DNA of 64,000 bases from Clostridiales bacterium (GCA_022775385.1 JALFIV010000033.1:81077-145076); one strand, 5' to 3'; shown: positions 40,866-50,850, counted from the stretch's first letter. Notes: generated by a model from the sequence alone, not told the origin. Program-made: numbers and translations.

Positions 40866-42389
40866 ATGGAAAACCAGGAGATTGCCAAGGCGCTGGACGA
40901 ACTGCTGGACGAAATTGCGAAGGATACGGAAGAGCGGCATGACGAGGAAATCCGCCGCTGGCTGACGGCGGGAACGATGCGGATCTGGGCGGCGAACCAT
41001 CTGCTGTCGGAGGATTATCTGCGCGTTCTTCCGGTGTTCACCGGACAGGCCTGTACGGCGGCGCAGGTGATCACGGCGCTGGACTGTGCCGGAGAGCCGG
41101 GGCGGATGCTTGCGGTTCCGGCGTTCTTCCGGAAGATCGCCGCGCGCGATGCCGAACAGGGGACAAGCAGGAGCCGTGACACTGCGGAGGCGGTCGGACG
41201 GTTTCTTGTGCTGGCCGCGCTGGTCAACGGCGATTTCACGATGGAGGAAGCCGCGGCACTGCGGGAGATCACCGATCTGCTGTTTGATTACTGCGATGCA
41301 CAGGGGGTCGCCGCCGGAGCGGTTCGGGAGGATCATGTCGACAAAGTGACGCCGCTCAGCAGGACGGGATACTACCAAAATGCGCCGGAGGATGCGGAAC
41401 ACGCGGATGCGGCGGAGCCGGTCAATCAGATTCCGCCGAACTGTGCGCCTGACGGTCATCCGGATAGAGAGAATGCGCCGCCGCCGTGCTCTGTGCCGGA
41501 GCAGAATACGGAACCCGAACCGGCGGACGCATCCGTTCGAACGACCCCGCCCGCGGAGCAGACGGAAGAAACGCTGGAGAGCGTCCTGTCCGAGCTTCAC
41601 GCATTGGTCGGACTGGACAACGTCAAAAGCGATGTGCAGAGCCTGATGAACTTTATCCGGATCTGTCAGCTGCGGACACAGCGCGGCATGAAAGTTCCTG
41701 TGATTTCGTATCATCTGGTGTTCACCGGAAATCCCGGAACAGGAAAGACCACGGTGGCGCGTCTGGTCGCCAAATTGTATTATCTCATGGGGATTCTCCC
41801 ACAGGGACAGCTGGTGGAAACCGACCGGAGCGGTCTGGTGGCGGGATATCTCGGTCAGACCGCAATCAAGACGCAGAAGGTCATTCAGGAGGCGCTGGGA
41901 GGCGTTCTGTTTATCGACGAAGCGTATGCACTGGCAAACGATCCGGAGGACAGCTACGGCAAAGAGGCGATCGAGACCATTCTCAAGGCGATGGAGGATC
42001 ACCGCGGCGAACTGGTTGTCATTGTCGCCGGATATGACAATCTGATGCATCAGTTTATCGATGCCAACCCGGGACTGCGTTCGCGGTTCAATAAGTATTT
42101 TCACTTTCCGGATTACAGCGGAGCGGATCTGCTGCGTATTTTCCGGCGGTTCTGTGCGTCAAACGGATATACGCTGGCGGAGGATGCGGCGGAGCCGCTG
42201 CAGAACAAGCTGAATGAGATGTATGAAAACAGGGAGGAGCATTTCGGCAATGCGCGGGCAGTCCGCAATCTCTTTGAACACGCGATCCATCATCAGGCAG
42301 ACCGGCTCGTCATGGACAATGACATCACCGATCGGGAATTGACCGAGCTGACACGGGATGATGTTCTTGACGCCATGGAGGGGAGATAA
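40866..42389 (+). CDS. CbxX/SpoVK-type AAA+ ATPase with extra N-terminal helical domain
   Basis: LVFTGNPGTGKTTVARLVAKLYY; GGVLFIDEAYAL; VIVAGYDNLMHQFIDANPGLRSRF. Confidence 0.88.
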   Translation: MENQEIAKALDELLDEIAKDTEERHDEEIRRWLTAGTMRIWAANHLLSEDYLRVLPVFTGQACTAAQVITALDCAGEPGRMLAVPAFFRKIAARDAEQGTSRSRDTAEAVGRFLVLAALVNGDFTMEEAAALREITDLLFDYCDAQGVAAGAVREDHVDKVTPLSRTGYYQNAPEDAEHADAAEPVNQIPPNCAPDGHPDRENAPPPCSVPEQNTEPEPADASVRTTPPAEQTEETLESVLSELHALVGLDNVKSDVQSLMNFIRICQLRTQRGMKVPVISYHLVFTGNPGTGKTTVARLVAKLYYLMGILPQGQLVETDRSGLVAGYLGQTAIKTQKVIQEALGGVLFIDEAYALANDPEDSYGKEAIETILKAMEDHRGELVVIVAGYDNLMHQFIDANPGLRSRFNKYFHFPDYSGADLLRIFRRFCASNGYTLAEDAAEPLQNKLNEMYENREEHFGNARAVRNLFEHAIHHQADRLVMDNDITDRELTELTRDDVLDAMEGR

Positions 42390-43283
42390 ATGAGCAGACA
42401 TAGTTTTACGCAGTGGCTCTGCCGGGAGACGCTCTCTGCCAAAGGAGCGCTGCTGATGCTGTATGAGCGGCGGGATCAGATGAAGTATCAGGAAGGACCG
42501 CGGCTGGAACACAGCTATATGGAACAGATCGGACCGTATGAGGAACCGGTCATCCGGGCGGAAATCGAATGTGAAATCCTGAAAAAGAAACAGCAGATGA
42601 TTCAGACTGCGATCAATCGGAGAGAGCCGGTGGATGAGGCCGCCATCGATGCGGAACTGGAGCAGATGCGTCAGCAGATGTTCCGGGAGGCAGAGGGAGA
42701 TGCGGCGCCGCAGGAATATGCCGTGCTCTCGGATGAGCAGAACGAACAGCTTCGGGAGCTGTACCACAAAATTGTCGCGGAATTTCATCCGCAGATGCAT
42801 CCCGAGCTGACACAGGCGCATCGGGAGTTGTTTCAGAAAGCGCAGGATGCATACCGGCGGCGGGATCTTTCGGCACTGCAGCTCATCTATGATATGCTGA
42901 AAAGTGCACAGGGAGATGGGCTGGGACTGCTTCTCACAGTCAGTATCGGCGCCGGCGATGAGAATGCGGAGGCATCTGCCGAGGAGTTTGACACCGACTA
43001 TTCGCTCGCCGCAGAGCTGTACGATAGCTTCGCGCCCACCGGCGAAGACGCTGTTTTCCACGGGGAGTGTGCGCGGTGCCGGGAGCTGACGGAGGAGGTC
43101 ACACGCGAGATGGATCTCATCCGCAGTGCGTTTCCGTTTACGGCGGCGGAGATGCTCGCCGATCCGGAGAAGATCCGGGCGTATAAGGAAGAACTCGCTT
43201 ACCGTCTGCGCACGGCACAGCAGGAGCGGGAAAGACGGGAGCGCGAGATCAAAGAAATGATAGAAAGTGTGGGTCAGTCATGA
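42390..43283 (+). CDS. J-domain-like protein lacking canonical HPD
   Basis: ELYHKIVAEFHPQMHPELTQAHRELFQKAQDAYRRRDLSALQLIYDML; HPQ where HPD is expected. Confidence 0.65.
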   Translation: MSRHSFTQWLCRETLSAKGALLMLYERRDQMKYQEGPRLEHSYMEQIGPYEEPVIRAEIECEILKKKQQMIQTAINRREPVDEAAIDAELEQMRQQMFREAEGDAAPQEYAVLSDEQNEQLRELYHKIVAEFHPQMHPELTQAHRELFQKAQDAYRRRDLSALQLIYDMLKSAQGDGLGLLLTVSIGAGDENAEASAEEFDTDYSLAAELYDSFAPTGEDAVFHGECARCRELTEEVTREMDLIRSAFPFTAAEMLADPEKIRAYKEELAYRLRTAQQERERREREIKEMIESVGQS

Positions 43284-43735
43284 ATCAGCAGGAACAGCAG
43301 GCGCCGCAGTCCTTCCGCGGCAGAATGTATCAGAGAGACAGCGCTCGTCCGAAGGAAAACCGGATTCTGGTGCTCAAGACCGGAATTGCCGGACTGCAGT
43401 TTAACATCGAAAACGAGGAGGAGCGCAGAGCGCTGCAGGAGATCACACCCGGAACAGAGCTGATGCTGTTCCGCGAACCGGATAATGAGTATGATGAATG
43501 GGCGATTGCGGTTCATCTGACACAGCAGGACAAGCTTGGATTTATATCACGATTCAAAAATGAGACCATTGCCCGGCTGATGGACGCCGGAAAGAAGTTC
43601 GTGGGTGTGGTCGACGATCCGGAGACCGATCCGGAGGCGAAGGAGATTGCGGAAAAGGAACTGCGCAGGAGCCGGCGCGCACCGACGGAGAACATGGCGC
43701 TTCCGTTTTCCATCTATCTGATCGAGGAGGCGTGA
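43280..43735 (+). CDS. HIRAN-domain-like protein
   Basis: TGIAGLQFNIENEEERRALQEITPGTELMLFREPDNEYDEWAIAVHLTQQDKLGFISRFKNETIARLMDAGK. Confidence 0.72.
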   Translation: MNQQEQQAPQSFRGRMYQRDSARPKENRILVLKTGIAGLQFNIENEEERRALQEITPGTELMLFREPDNEYDEWAIAVHLTQQDKLGFISRFKNETIARLMDAGKKFVGVVDDPETDPEAKEIAEKELRRSRRAPTENMALPFSIYLIEEA

Positions 43736-43898
43736 GGACGGAATCGGGATGCCGTCCGCTGGTTCGTTACACCCAGAAACCTCACGGAAAAACCGTCTGT
43801 TTTTGCCTCAATTCATGGTGTGTTTGAGGATTGACGCACACAGAGTATCGCTGTATACTGAACCCGTTTTGAAATTTAGGGAAAAGTAGGAGAATCCA

Positions 43899-45158
43899 AT
43901 GAGTGGTACTTTGACGCGCCGGGTGTGCCCGAGCGCACTGGCGGGACGGTTGTTTTTTCTGTGTGCACTGACGTATATCATCGCGCTGTTCGGCAGACTG
44001 AGCTATTCCTCGGTCATGGCGGAGCTGATTGCATCCGAGGGACTGAGCAAGAGTCAGGCGGGACTGATCGGCACAGCGCTGTGCGGTGTATACGGTGTGT
44101 TTCAGGTATTCAGCGGCATGATCGGCGACCGGATCAGCCCGAAAAAGCTGATTTTCACCGGCGTGATGGGATCGGCAATTCTGAATCTGATTATGGGAAT
44201 GACCGGATCGTACTCGATTATGCTGGTTGTCTGGGCGGTCAACGGTGTATTCCAGTCGTTTGTCTGGTCGCCGGTCGCCCGTATTTTCGCCGAGATGATG
44301 CCGCCGGAGCGGCGGAAAAAGTCGTGTAGCGATGCGGCGATCACCTATCCGCTGGCGACTGTGCTGGTCTATCTGCTCGCGTCGGTCATGCTCGCCACGC
44401 TCGGATGGCGCAGTGTCTTTCTGATTTCCGCGGCGATGATGATTGCCGTTTCGATCTACTGGCTGTTCCGCATGACCTGGTTTGAGAGGCAGACGCGGGA
44501 GAACGGCGAGATCGAGACCATTGAGCTCAACGAACAGGAACAGAAAAACGGTGACAGCCTGCTCCGTCTGATGATGGTCTCCGGTGTCATTTTTGCGGTG
44601 GTCGGCGCGCTGTCTCACGGCATGCTGCGCGACGGCATTCAGTCGTGGGTCCCGTCTTTGATGACGGAGAATTTCCATTTCGGCACCTCGCTGTCGGTCG
44701 CACTCGCCATCATTCTGCCGCTCGTGAATATCTCCGGCGTGTTTATCACCAAGGCGATTGCCAAAAAACACATTCGCAACGAGCTGAACGGTTCCGCAGG
44801 ATTTTTCTGTGTGACGATTGTCTCGCTTTTAATTCTGTACGCGGTGTGTGACAGCAACGCGGTTCTGTCTCTGCTCATGATGACGGTTGCAAGTACCTGC
44901 ATGGTCGGATCAAACATCATGCTGATCAATCTGATGCCGATCCATTTCGGCGTTATCGGCCGTTCGTCCTCGATCACCGGCGTGCTCAACTGCTCCGCCT
45001 ATCTGGGTTCGGCGCTGTCGAGCTACGGCATCGGCGTCGTCGCCGAGCATTTCGGATGGAGGGGCGCAGTACTGGTGTGGGTGATCTTCTCGGTCTTTGC
45101 CATGTTCCTCGCGCTGTGCGGCTCCCGCCGGTGGGGAAGATACCGTCATAATATCTGA
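43899..45158 (+). CDS. MFS transporter
   Basis: ~12 hydrophobic segments; FSGMIGDRISPKKLIFTGVMGSA. Confidence 0.88.
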   Translation: MSGTLTRRVCPSALAGRLFFLCALTYIIALFGRLSYSSVMAELIASEGLSKSQAGLIGTALCGVYGVFQVFSGMIGDRISPKKLIFTGVMGSAILNLIMGMTGSYSIMLVVWAVNGVFQSFVWSPVARIFAEMMPPERRKKSCSDAAITYPLATVLVYLLASVMLATLGWRSVFLISAAMMIAVSIYWLFRMTWFERQTRENGEIETIELNEQEQKNGDSLLRLMMVSGVIFAVVGALSHGMLRDGIQSWVPSLMTENFHFGTSLSVALAIILPLVNISGVFITKAIAKKHIRNELNGSAGFFCVTIVSLLILYAVCDSNAVLSLLMMTVASTCMVGSNIMLINLMPIHFGVIGRSSSITGVLNCSAYLGSALSSYGIGVVAEHFGWRGAVLVWVIFSVFAMFLALCGSRRWGRYRHNI

Positions 45159-45171
45159 GAACGAAAAAATG

Positions 45172-45205
45172 TGCTGTAATTAGGGAAAACTCCCCGATTA
45201 CAGCA
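45172..45205. terminator. Inverted repeat downstream of MFS gene
   Basis: TGCTGTAAT...ATTACAGCA. Confidence 0.6.
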
Positions 45206-45264
45206 CAAAAAAATTCCTTGCAATTAATTTGCAGGTATGCTATCATTGTTTTGTTGGAAAATTA

Positions 45265-45383
<119 letters not shown>

Positions 45384-45416
45384 TTTTTCTAATGTAAATA
45401 TATTGCTATATACACC

Positions 45417-45436
45417 TTGCCATTTGTTTGCCACTT
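45417..45436. promoter_or_regulatory. Candidate left integrase arm-type sites
   Basis: TTGCCATTT and TTGCCACTT spaced 11 bp. Confidence 0.5.
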
Positions 45437-45544
45437 GAAGCCTGACATAATATATCTTTTTCACCTTTGAGATTCTACGAAAAAAACAGCAATCCGCTAT
45501 CTTGTAGCCGGTTGCTGTCCTCATTTATGTACAGAGAAGGGCGG

Positions 45545-46240
45545 TCAAATATGATCGCCCGCCTGTTCCTGTCTGATCTCACGCTTGTATTTGTAATAGC
45601 TGTTCCTGCTGATGCCCGCCAGCGTGATAACATCCGAATCATCAAGGTGTCCCTCAAAGTCCTTGCTGTGCTTCTGTATGATCTGCTTTGCGGCAATAGA
45701 TTTCTTGGTAGTGATCTTTGCACCCGCCGCGCGTCCTACCTGCTTGCCCTGTGCCTGCGCTCTGCGCACGCCCTCCGATGTTCTCATATGCAGATAGTCA
45801 ACCTCATGCTGTGCAGTCTCAAACGCCGCCTTGATCTGATTCTCTGCCAGAATCATCAAAGCGCGGTTTACACCTTCCAGAATCGCGTCTGCTACGTCTG
45901 TTCCGGTCATTGCAATTTGCGCGGTTGCCTTGAAGTTCTCTGTATTCAATGGGGCGTCCTTGATGAATACGAGATTGACGCCGCGTTCATACAGTTCTTT
46001 ATAGGTCTCAAACCCTTCGGTTGCGGTTCGTGCCATTCTCGACACTTCGTCAAATACCACGGTGTCACCCTCTCGCAGAGTTTTTTTCAGCTTATTCCAC
46101 GCTGGTCTATCCATGGTTGTTCCCGTGAAGGATTCTGTAATCACAACCGCGTCCGGATAAACAGACTTGATGTTGTATATCTGTCTTTCCAACTTCTGCT
46201 CCTTCGTGCTTACTCTCGCATATCCGAACACCCGTGCCAT
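45545..46240 (-). CDS. Serine recombinase / resolvase
   Basis: MARVFGYARVSTKEQKLERQ; FDEVSRMARTATEGFE; AAGGAG SD. Confidence 0.9.
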   Translation of the reverse strand: MARVFGYARVSTKEQKLERQIYNIKSVYPDAVVITESFTGTTMDRPAWNKLKKTLREGDTVVFDEVSRMARTATEGFETYKELYERGVNLVFIKDAPLNTENFKATAQIAMTGTDVADAILEGVNRALMILAENQIKAAFETAQHEVDYLHMRTSEGVRRAQAQGKQVGRAAGAKITTKKSIAAKQIIQKHSKDFEGHLDDSDVITLAGISRNSYYKYKREIRQEQAGDHI

Positions 46241-46442
46241 GCTAACCTATCTCCTTTTAGTACCAGTTTTGACGGTCGTTTATTTCTATACTTATATTCT
46301 AGCATAAAAACGCCCGTTTCGTCAACAGTTTTGGTACTATTCAAGATAGGTTTATTTTGCTACTGGGAATAATCTTGTTTGGTATCCGTTTGCACTTTAG
46401 CTATTTTAACTACTAAAGTAAATGAAGAAAAGAATCACTCCG

Positions 46443-46973
46443 TCATGCTGGAATGCTGGCGGGTCTTTCGTGCTTGTTTCTGCAAAACAGCCTTTTTCCT
46501 TTTAGATGGTTATCTCTCCACGTGCCATTGTCTGTGAACGTCCTGACGCGCTCCACCAATTCTTTCTGATTCTCAGGCGTGAACCGGTAATAGCTTACAT
46601 GAATGATCGCGCTACCTGATTCTGTCCGTGCAACCTCCCGCAACAGCTGAACCGGTGCATTCGTCACAAGATGCACGGTGAATGTTCCGCTTGTTTCCGG
46701 TTCGATGATATACAGATATTCCAGCGATTCCGAACGATTTCTGACAATGCGCATGATTGCCTGCATATATTCTACCGCGTGATCGTATGTGAATGCGCCC
46801 TTGATGAAATGACGGAAACGGGCAGACTTTCCCACAGTGAGGCAATAGTAGCTCATTCCGTCTGCAAAATCTCGTTGCAGATATCTTTCCAATTTCTCAA
46901 CCGCGCGCTTGTTGTTTTGTTTCCTAATCGGCTTGGAAGATTCAAAGCACTTCTTTGCTCTTGCGGTTTTCAC
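46443..46973 (-). CDS. Rep-like protein, probably degenerate
   Basis: GTG start with GAGGAG SD; YLYIIEPETSGTFTVHLVTNAP resembles the FIRVIENKHGEGRFHIHMLLNATG region of the Rep at 48193-48984. Confidence 0.55.
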   Translation of the reverse strand: MKTARAKKCFESSKPIRKQNNKRAVEKLERYLQRDFADGMSYYCLTVGKSARFRHFIKGAFTYDHAVEYMQAIMRIVRNRSESLEYLYIIEPETSGTFTVHLVTNAPVQLLREVARTESGSAIIHVSYYRFTPENQKELVERVRTFTDNGTWRDNHLKGKRLFCRNKHERPASIPA

Positions 46974-47031
46974 AGCTTTTCTCTCCTCTGTCTTGACTTG
47001 CGGGTTATGGTCTCCGGATTTTGGCGGGAAG

Positions 47032-47193
47032 GGTTTCAAATGCTGTCGCGCTTGCTTCACAACGCCCCGTGCGCGCTGTTCTGGCAGGCATGGGAACGGT
47101 ATGGCATTGTGTCGGCTTGCGCGTGTGGCTGGCTGTCGCCAGATTCTGGCGGGATAGGGAAGGGGACAGACACGGCGGCTCTGCATCCGGCAG
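47032..47193. repeat. Direct repeat copy A, 162 bp
   Basis: Near-identical, gap-free match to 47237-47398 at 205-bp offset. Confidence 0.88.
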
Positions 47194-47236
47194 GTGGTAC
47201 AGATAGTTCACACATAGTTTCGGTGCAAAAGAAAGC

Positions 47237-47398
47237 GGTTTCAAATGCTGGCGCACGCGCCTTGCAACGCCCTGTGCGCGCTGTTCGCGTTGCTATGGGA
47301 ACGATATGGCATTGCGTCGGCTTGCGCGTGTGGCTGGCTGTCGCCAGATTCTGGCGGGATAGGGAAGGGGACAGACGCGGCGGCTCTGCATCCGGCAG
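47237..47398. repeat. Direct repeat copy B, 162 bp
   Basis: See copy A. Confidence 0.88.
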
Positions 47399-47744
47399 AC
47401 GGCATGGAATACTTTCACGGTTTTAAGCGCTAAAGTATTCGCGTAAAGAAAACACCCTCGCATTTGTCCTACGTTGCCCTGTATTGCGTGGGAACTATCG
47501 CAATACATCAGGTACGGCAAACGCACGCGCACACGTACGCACGCGCACCGGCGATGGGTTTTGGGAATATTTTGTGCACAAAGTAGGGCGTTCGGTCGTG
47601 GGGAAACGCGGCAGAAACGCCGCGCAAACAGGGGGGGATAGTTCACGGCACCCGCCCCGTGTCTGATCGGGATTGCCGCGTATTTTTTTGCGCTGAATGT
47701 GTGCCTGTTGTCCTGCCTTGCACCGATACAGTTGATTTTCGAAC

Positions 47745-47760
47745 AAGAACATTTGTTCTT
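47745..47760. promoter_or_regulatory. LexA-box-like palindrome
   Basis: AAGAACATTTGTTCTT contains GAAC-N4-GTTC. Confidence 0.4.
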
Positions 47761-48192
47761 AACCTGAGTTATCTTCTGTCCCTGTTCTGCATGGTCAGTA
47801 ACGAGCGAAAGAACCTGATGGTCTGCGCGTCCACTTTGCTTCGGTTCGTTTTGCTGTCTCTGCTCATGCTAGTGTCTTGTCCCTTGGCTCTGATCTCATG
47901 CGTTGTGTCAGAACAATCATGAAGCTGTGTACAGCCGTGCAAGCCCTGCCCACTGACCAGTGACCAGATACACGCCTGCGCTCCCGTCCTGATCTGTGAC
48001 CAGCAGACCGGCAGGCGGGCGGGGTCGCGCGCGTGTGTATATTTTCCGTTCCCTACTTTTCAGTATAAGAACATTTGTACTGTCGGGCAAGATGCTTGGT
48101 GTGATTTCTCACAGCGCGTTACTAAGATATACATTATTCCTAGCCTATTACAAAGCGTTCCGCTTTGTTCCTGTCTCTGTATTTATGTAGGC

Positions 48193-48984
48193 TTACAGGC
48201 GCATTCTCCCGCCCGTATCCCTGTATTCTCTGTCTGTCCTGCTTGCCCGCTTTGTCCGTGATCTTTGGCTCTGCGGTTTCAAGGCATACTTACAGTATGC
48301 AAAGATGCCCCACTCATTTCTTATTTCCTCTGATTCAATGATTTCTGCGCCGACTGGCGGGATGATAGAAGCGTTATCATGTACCCATTCACCCGTGATC
48401 TCAGGGCGTACCAGATTGCGTGAACCGCTCCAACGGCGCACACCCGCCGCCGCTGTGTGCCGTTCCTTGGTCAGATAATACACGATGCCTGAGGCAAAGC
48501 GCGCGTCATCCCCGTACTTGTTCAGATATTGAATATCAATATCCGTTCCGAACTCCCACAGTGACCGGACTTCTTCAAAGTCATTGCCGCCTGTCGCGTT
48601 CAACAGCATATGAATATGAAAGCGTCCTTCGCCGTGCTTGTTCTCAATCACGCGGATAAATTTTACTTCCTGTCCGCGCCGCTTGCGTTCCGCTCTCAGC
48701 TTTCGTATAAATCGCTGGAATGCAGAAATAACACCGCGCCGGTCTGGTGGAAGATGGGCGTTATCAAACGACAGTGTGACCATGTAATCCCGTCCCGTGA
48801 AGTTTGCCGCCGCGACATATTCAAATTGCTTATTGCTCTGCTTTGCATTCAGCTTCTTTCGCGCAAGGGAAGATAGCTTCTGCTTTTCGTGCCGCTGTCG
48901 CGGCGTGTCGCTCGGTTCTGGTCGGTTGTATGTCACTACCTCAACCAGTGCGCCCGCCCGCACTGTGCGTCTGTATCGTGCCAA
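48193..48984 (-). CDS. Rolling-circle (HUH) replication initiator
   Basis: TTG start after AGGAGG; DYMVTLSFDNAHLP, GRFHIHMLLN (HUH motif), downstream Tyr residues. Confidence 0.75.
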   Translation of the reverse strand: MARYRRTVRAGALVEVVTYNRPEPSDTPRQRHEKQKLSSLARKKLNAKQSNKQFEYVAAANFTGRDYMVTLSFDNAHLPPDRRGVISAFQRFIRKLRAERKRRGQEVKFIRVIENKHGEGRFHIHMLLNATGGNDFEEVRSLWEFGTDIDIQYLNKYGDDARFASGIVYYLTKERHTAAAGVRRWSGSRNLVRPEITGEWVHDNASIIPPVGAEIIESEEIRNEWGIFAYCKYALKPQSQRSRTKRASRTDREYRDTGGRMRL

Positions 48985-49053
48985 TAAAAAGCCTCCTGTT
49001 TTTCATTGCAAATGCCTACGCCCGCCGCAACCACTGCGGCGGGCGTATTTAAC

Positions 49054-49443
49054 TTATAACAGCGTCCACGTTTGAAGCTGTTTCCGTTCCGGTTCTCCTA
49101 ATAGAATGTTATATGTAGTCCACGACGATTGACGCTGCCCGAATACCTCCTGCACTGCGTCGCCTATCTCAATTGGAAGAACAAGAATTGTTTTCCCGTT
49201 CGCTCTGGCGTTTCCGCGTCTGTGATAGCCTTTGATGTACGCATAGCAGTTCTTGATACTCCTATCAAGCCGCTTGCTGTCCTGCATGTCCGCAAGCGGC
49301 TTTCCCTCAGTCTGTTCAATCCGTTCTTTTGCGATACCGTCCAGCTGATTCAAGAACTGTTCCAGCTGTGACGGTTTCATATACGGTTTGCCGGTTGTCA
49401 TATCGACATAGCCGCGCATATACAAGAAATCCTCTAATAGCAT
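49054..49443 (-). CDS. Hypothetical protein of element 1
   Basis: 129 aa ORF in a compact minus-strand cluster. Confidence 0.55.
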   Translation of the reverse strand: MLLEDFLYMRGYVDMTTGKPYMKPSQLEQFLNQLDGIAKERIEQTEGKPLADMQDSKRLDRSIKNCYAYIKGYHRRGNARANGKTILVLPIEIGDAVQEVFGQRQSSWTTYNILLGEPERKQLQTWTLL

Positions 49444-49464
49444 TGTTGCTGTCCTCCTGTACTG

Positions 49465-49725
49465 TCATCGGTTTGCGTCCCGATAACCCCGCAAGTACCA
49501 TGTCCAGTGCGCGTGTGTGCCGGTCTTGTCCACAAGGTCATCAAATGACTTGCCGTCTGTCATCGTCACCAGCAGGCATTTTTCGCTTGCTGGAAGCTGG
49601 AAAAGGAAGTCATTCAGCTGTTCCAGTGTCTTTGCCTGTCTGCTGTTCTTTGCGTCCCGATATCCCAATAACCACGACAGTTCATTGATACCACAGCACA
49701 CCTCAACCATATCATGTACTGTCAT
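49465..49725 (-). CDS. Hypothetical protein of element 1
   Basis: 86 aa ORF in a compact minus-strand cluster. Confidence 0.5.
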   Translation of the reverse strand: MTVHDMVEVCCGINELSWLLGYRDAKNSRQAKTLEQLNDFLFQLPASEKCLLVTMTDGKSFDDLVDKTGTHAHWTWYLRGYRDANR

Positions 49726-49731
49726 CGTCTT

Positions 49732-50019
49732 TTACCCCTTATATCCTGCCTGTGTCATCTTGTCGCCGCTGGAAACAGCCCCCGCCAAAGAGCCGCCGCC
49801 GCTGTGTGTTTTGCGCTTGACCGGCACAAACACAACCGCTTCATGTTCCAGCGTGTCAATGTCCTGCGCCATCTTCTGAACGGTTTCCCTCCATAGTGCC
49901 GCCGCGTCACCGTCGAACATTCCCGCCAGTGCCGCCAGTGCGGTATAGTGTGCGCGCAAATGGCGCGCCGCCATTCTGATTCTGATAGCCGCAGAAATCT
50001 GTCTGTTATGTACATTCAT
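49732..50019 (-). CDS. Hypothetical protein of element 1
   Basis: 95 aa ORF overlapping the upstream gene. Confidence 0.5.
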   Translation of the reverse strand: MNVHNRQISAAIRIRMAARHLRAHYTALAALAGMFDGDAAALWRETVQKMAQDIDTLEHEAVVFVPVKRKTHSGGGSLAGAVSSGDKMTQAGYKG

Positions 50020-50275
50020 TCATATCACCTGCATAAACCTTCGATAATTTGTTGATGTCCTTCTGCATATCATATACAAGCTGGTCATACACAAGGAACG
50101 ATTCCACGAACTTAACCGCCCACAACGGCGTGTCCTGCGGCAGGTTGAACAGGTCAACGCCGCATTCGTACATATGACCACGCATCGTGTTTACGTTATT
50201 GTGCTTCAATTCAACGTCAATCAACGCCGCGTCTGTCCGTGCGAACACCGACTTATAGAAATCTTCTCTTGTCAT
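50006..50275 (-). CDS. Hypothetical protein of element 1
   Basis: 89 aa ORF. Confidence 0.5.
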   Translation of the reverse strand: MTREDFYKSVFARTDAALIDVELKHNNVNTMRGHMYECGVDLFNLPQDTPLWAVKFVESFLVYDQLVYDMQKDINKLSKVYAGDMNECT

Positions 50276-50284
50276 CGTGCGCCC

Positions 50285-50404
50285 TCACAGTCCGTATTTT
50301 GCAATGTCTTTGACCAGGAAACCGGCAAAGAATCCTGCTCCGGCACTCCCCGCAATCAGCGCGGCAAGTGCCATGGTTGTGGATATGATTTCAAAAGCAA
50401 TCAT
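50285..50404 (-). CDS. Small single-TM protein (39 aa)
   Basis: MIAFEIISTTMALAALIAGSAGAGFFAGFLVKDIAKYGL; AAGGAG upstream. Confidence 0.5.
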   Translation of the reverse strand: MIAFEIISTTMALAALIAGSAGAGFFAGFLVKDIAKYGL

Positions 50405-50595
50405 GTTTACTCCTTGCTCCGGCGGGCGTGATCTGCTATTATAAATAGTAGATAGACGCCCTTGTGTGTTTGTCGTGTGAATCCCTCTCGGTGCTTTGGT
50501 CGGCGGCTGAGAGGGCTTTTCTTTTGCCTGCGCCCGCCCCTGATCGGACAGGGAAGAAGTACGGCGGCGGGCGCGCCGCGTTGCTCCGTGCCATG

Positions 50596-50850
50596 TCATT
50601 CCTGTACCGGTCTGATCTGACCGTAGCGGTTCGGCTGTGTCATCTGCACGGGATTGGTGAGGAAGTCAAGCAGGTCATAGTAGTTAATCATCTTTCCATG
50701 ACCAACACGAATAGACGGAACAACACCGGACTTTACCAGCCCGCGCACAAAATGCAGTGTTACCCGTGTGTCCGGATCGTCATTCTTGAGCATTTCAACC
50801 GCTTCGGCTGGGTATCTCATCAAAGGAGTGCTTGCTTTTGATTCTGTCAT
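50596..50850 (-). CDS. Excisionase/MerR-like DNA-binding protein
   Basis: VTLHFVRGLVKSGVVPSIRVGHGKMINYYDLLDFL; start overlaps upstream HTH gene. Confidence 0.6.
   Translation of the reverse strand: MTESKASTPLMRYPAEAVEMLKNDDPDTRVTLHFVRGLVKSGVVPSIRVGHGKMINYYDLLDFLTNPVQMTQPNRYGQIRPVQE

Noticed and set aside
45172-45205. Additional RNA gene
   Set aside because: A simple inverted repeat best explained as a terminator/intergenic hairpin after the MFS gene.
46974-47186. N-terminal extension of the minus ORF 46443-47186
   Set aside because: The extension translates the 162-bp repeat; a GTG at 46973 with GAGGAG SD is a better start.
47032-47398. Possible CRISPR or microsatellite
   Set aside because: Only two copies of a 162-bp unit; no short repeats with regular unique spacers. 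No CRISPR array was seen in the window.
50464-50841. 125-aa plus-strand ORF
   Set aside because: Overlaps the excisionase-like and small TM genes on the opposite strand and has no plausible SD or domain.
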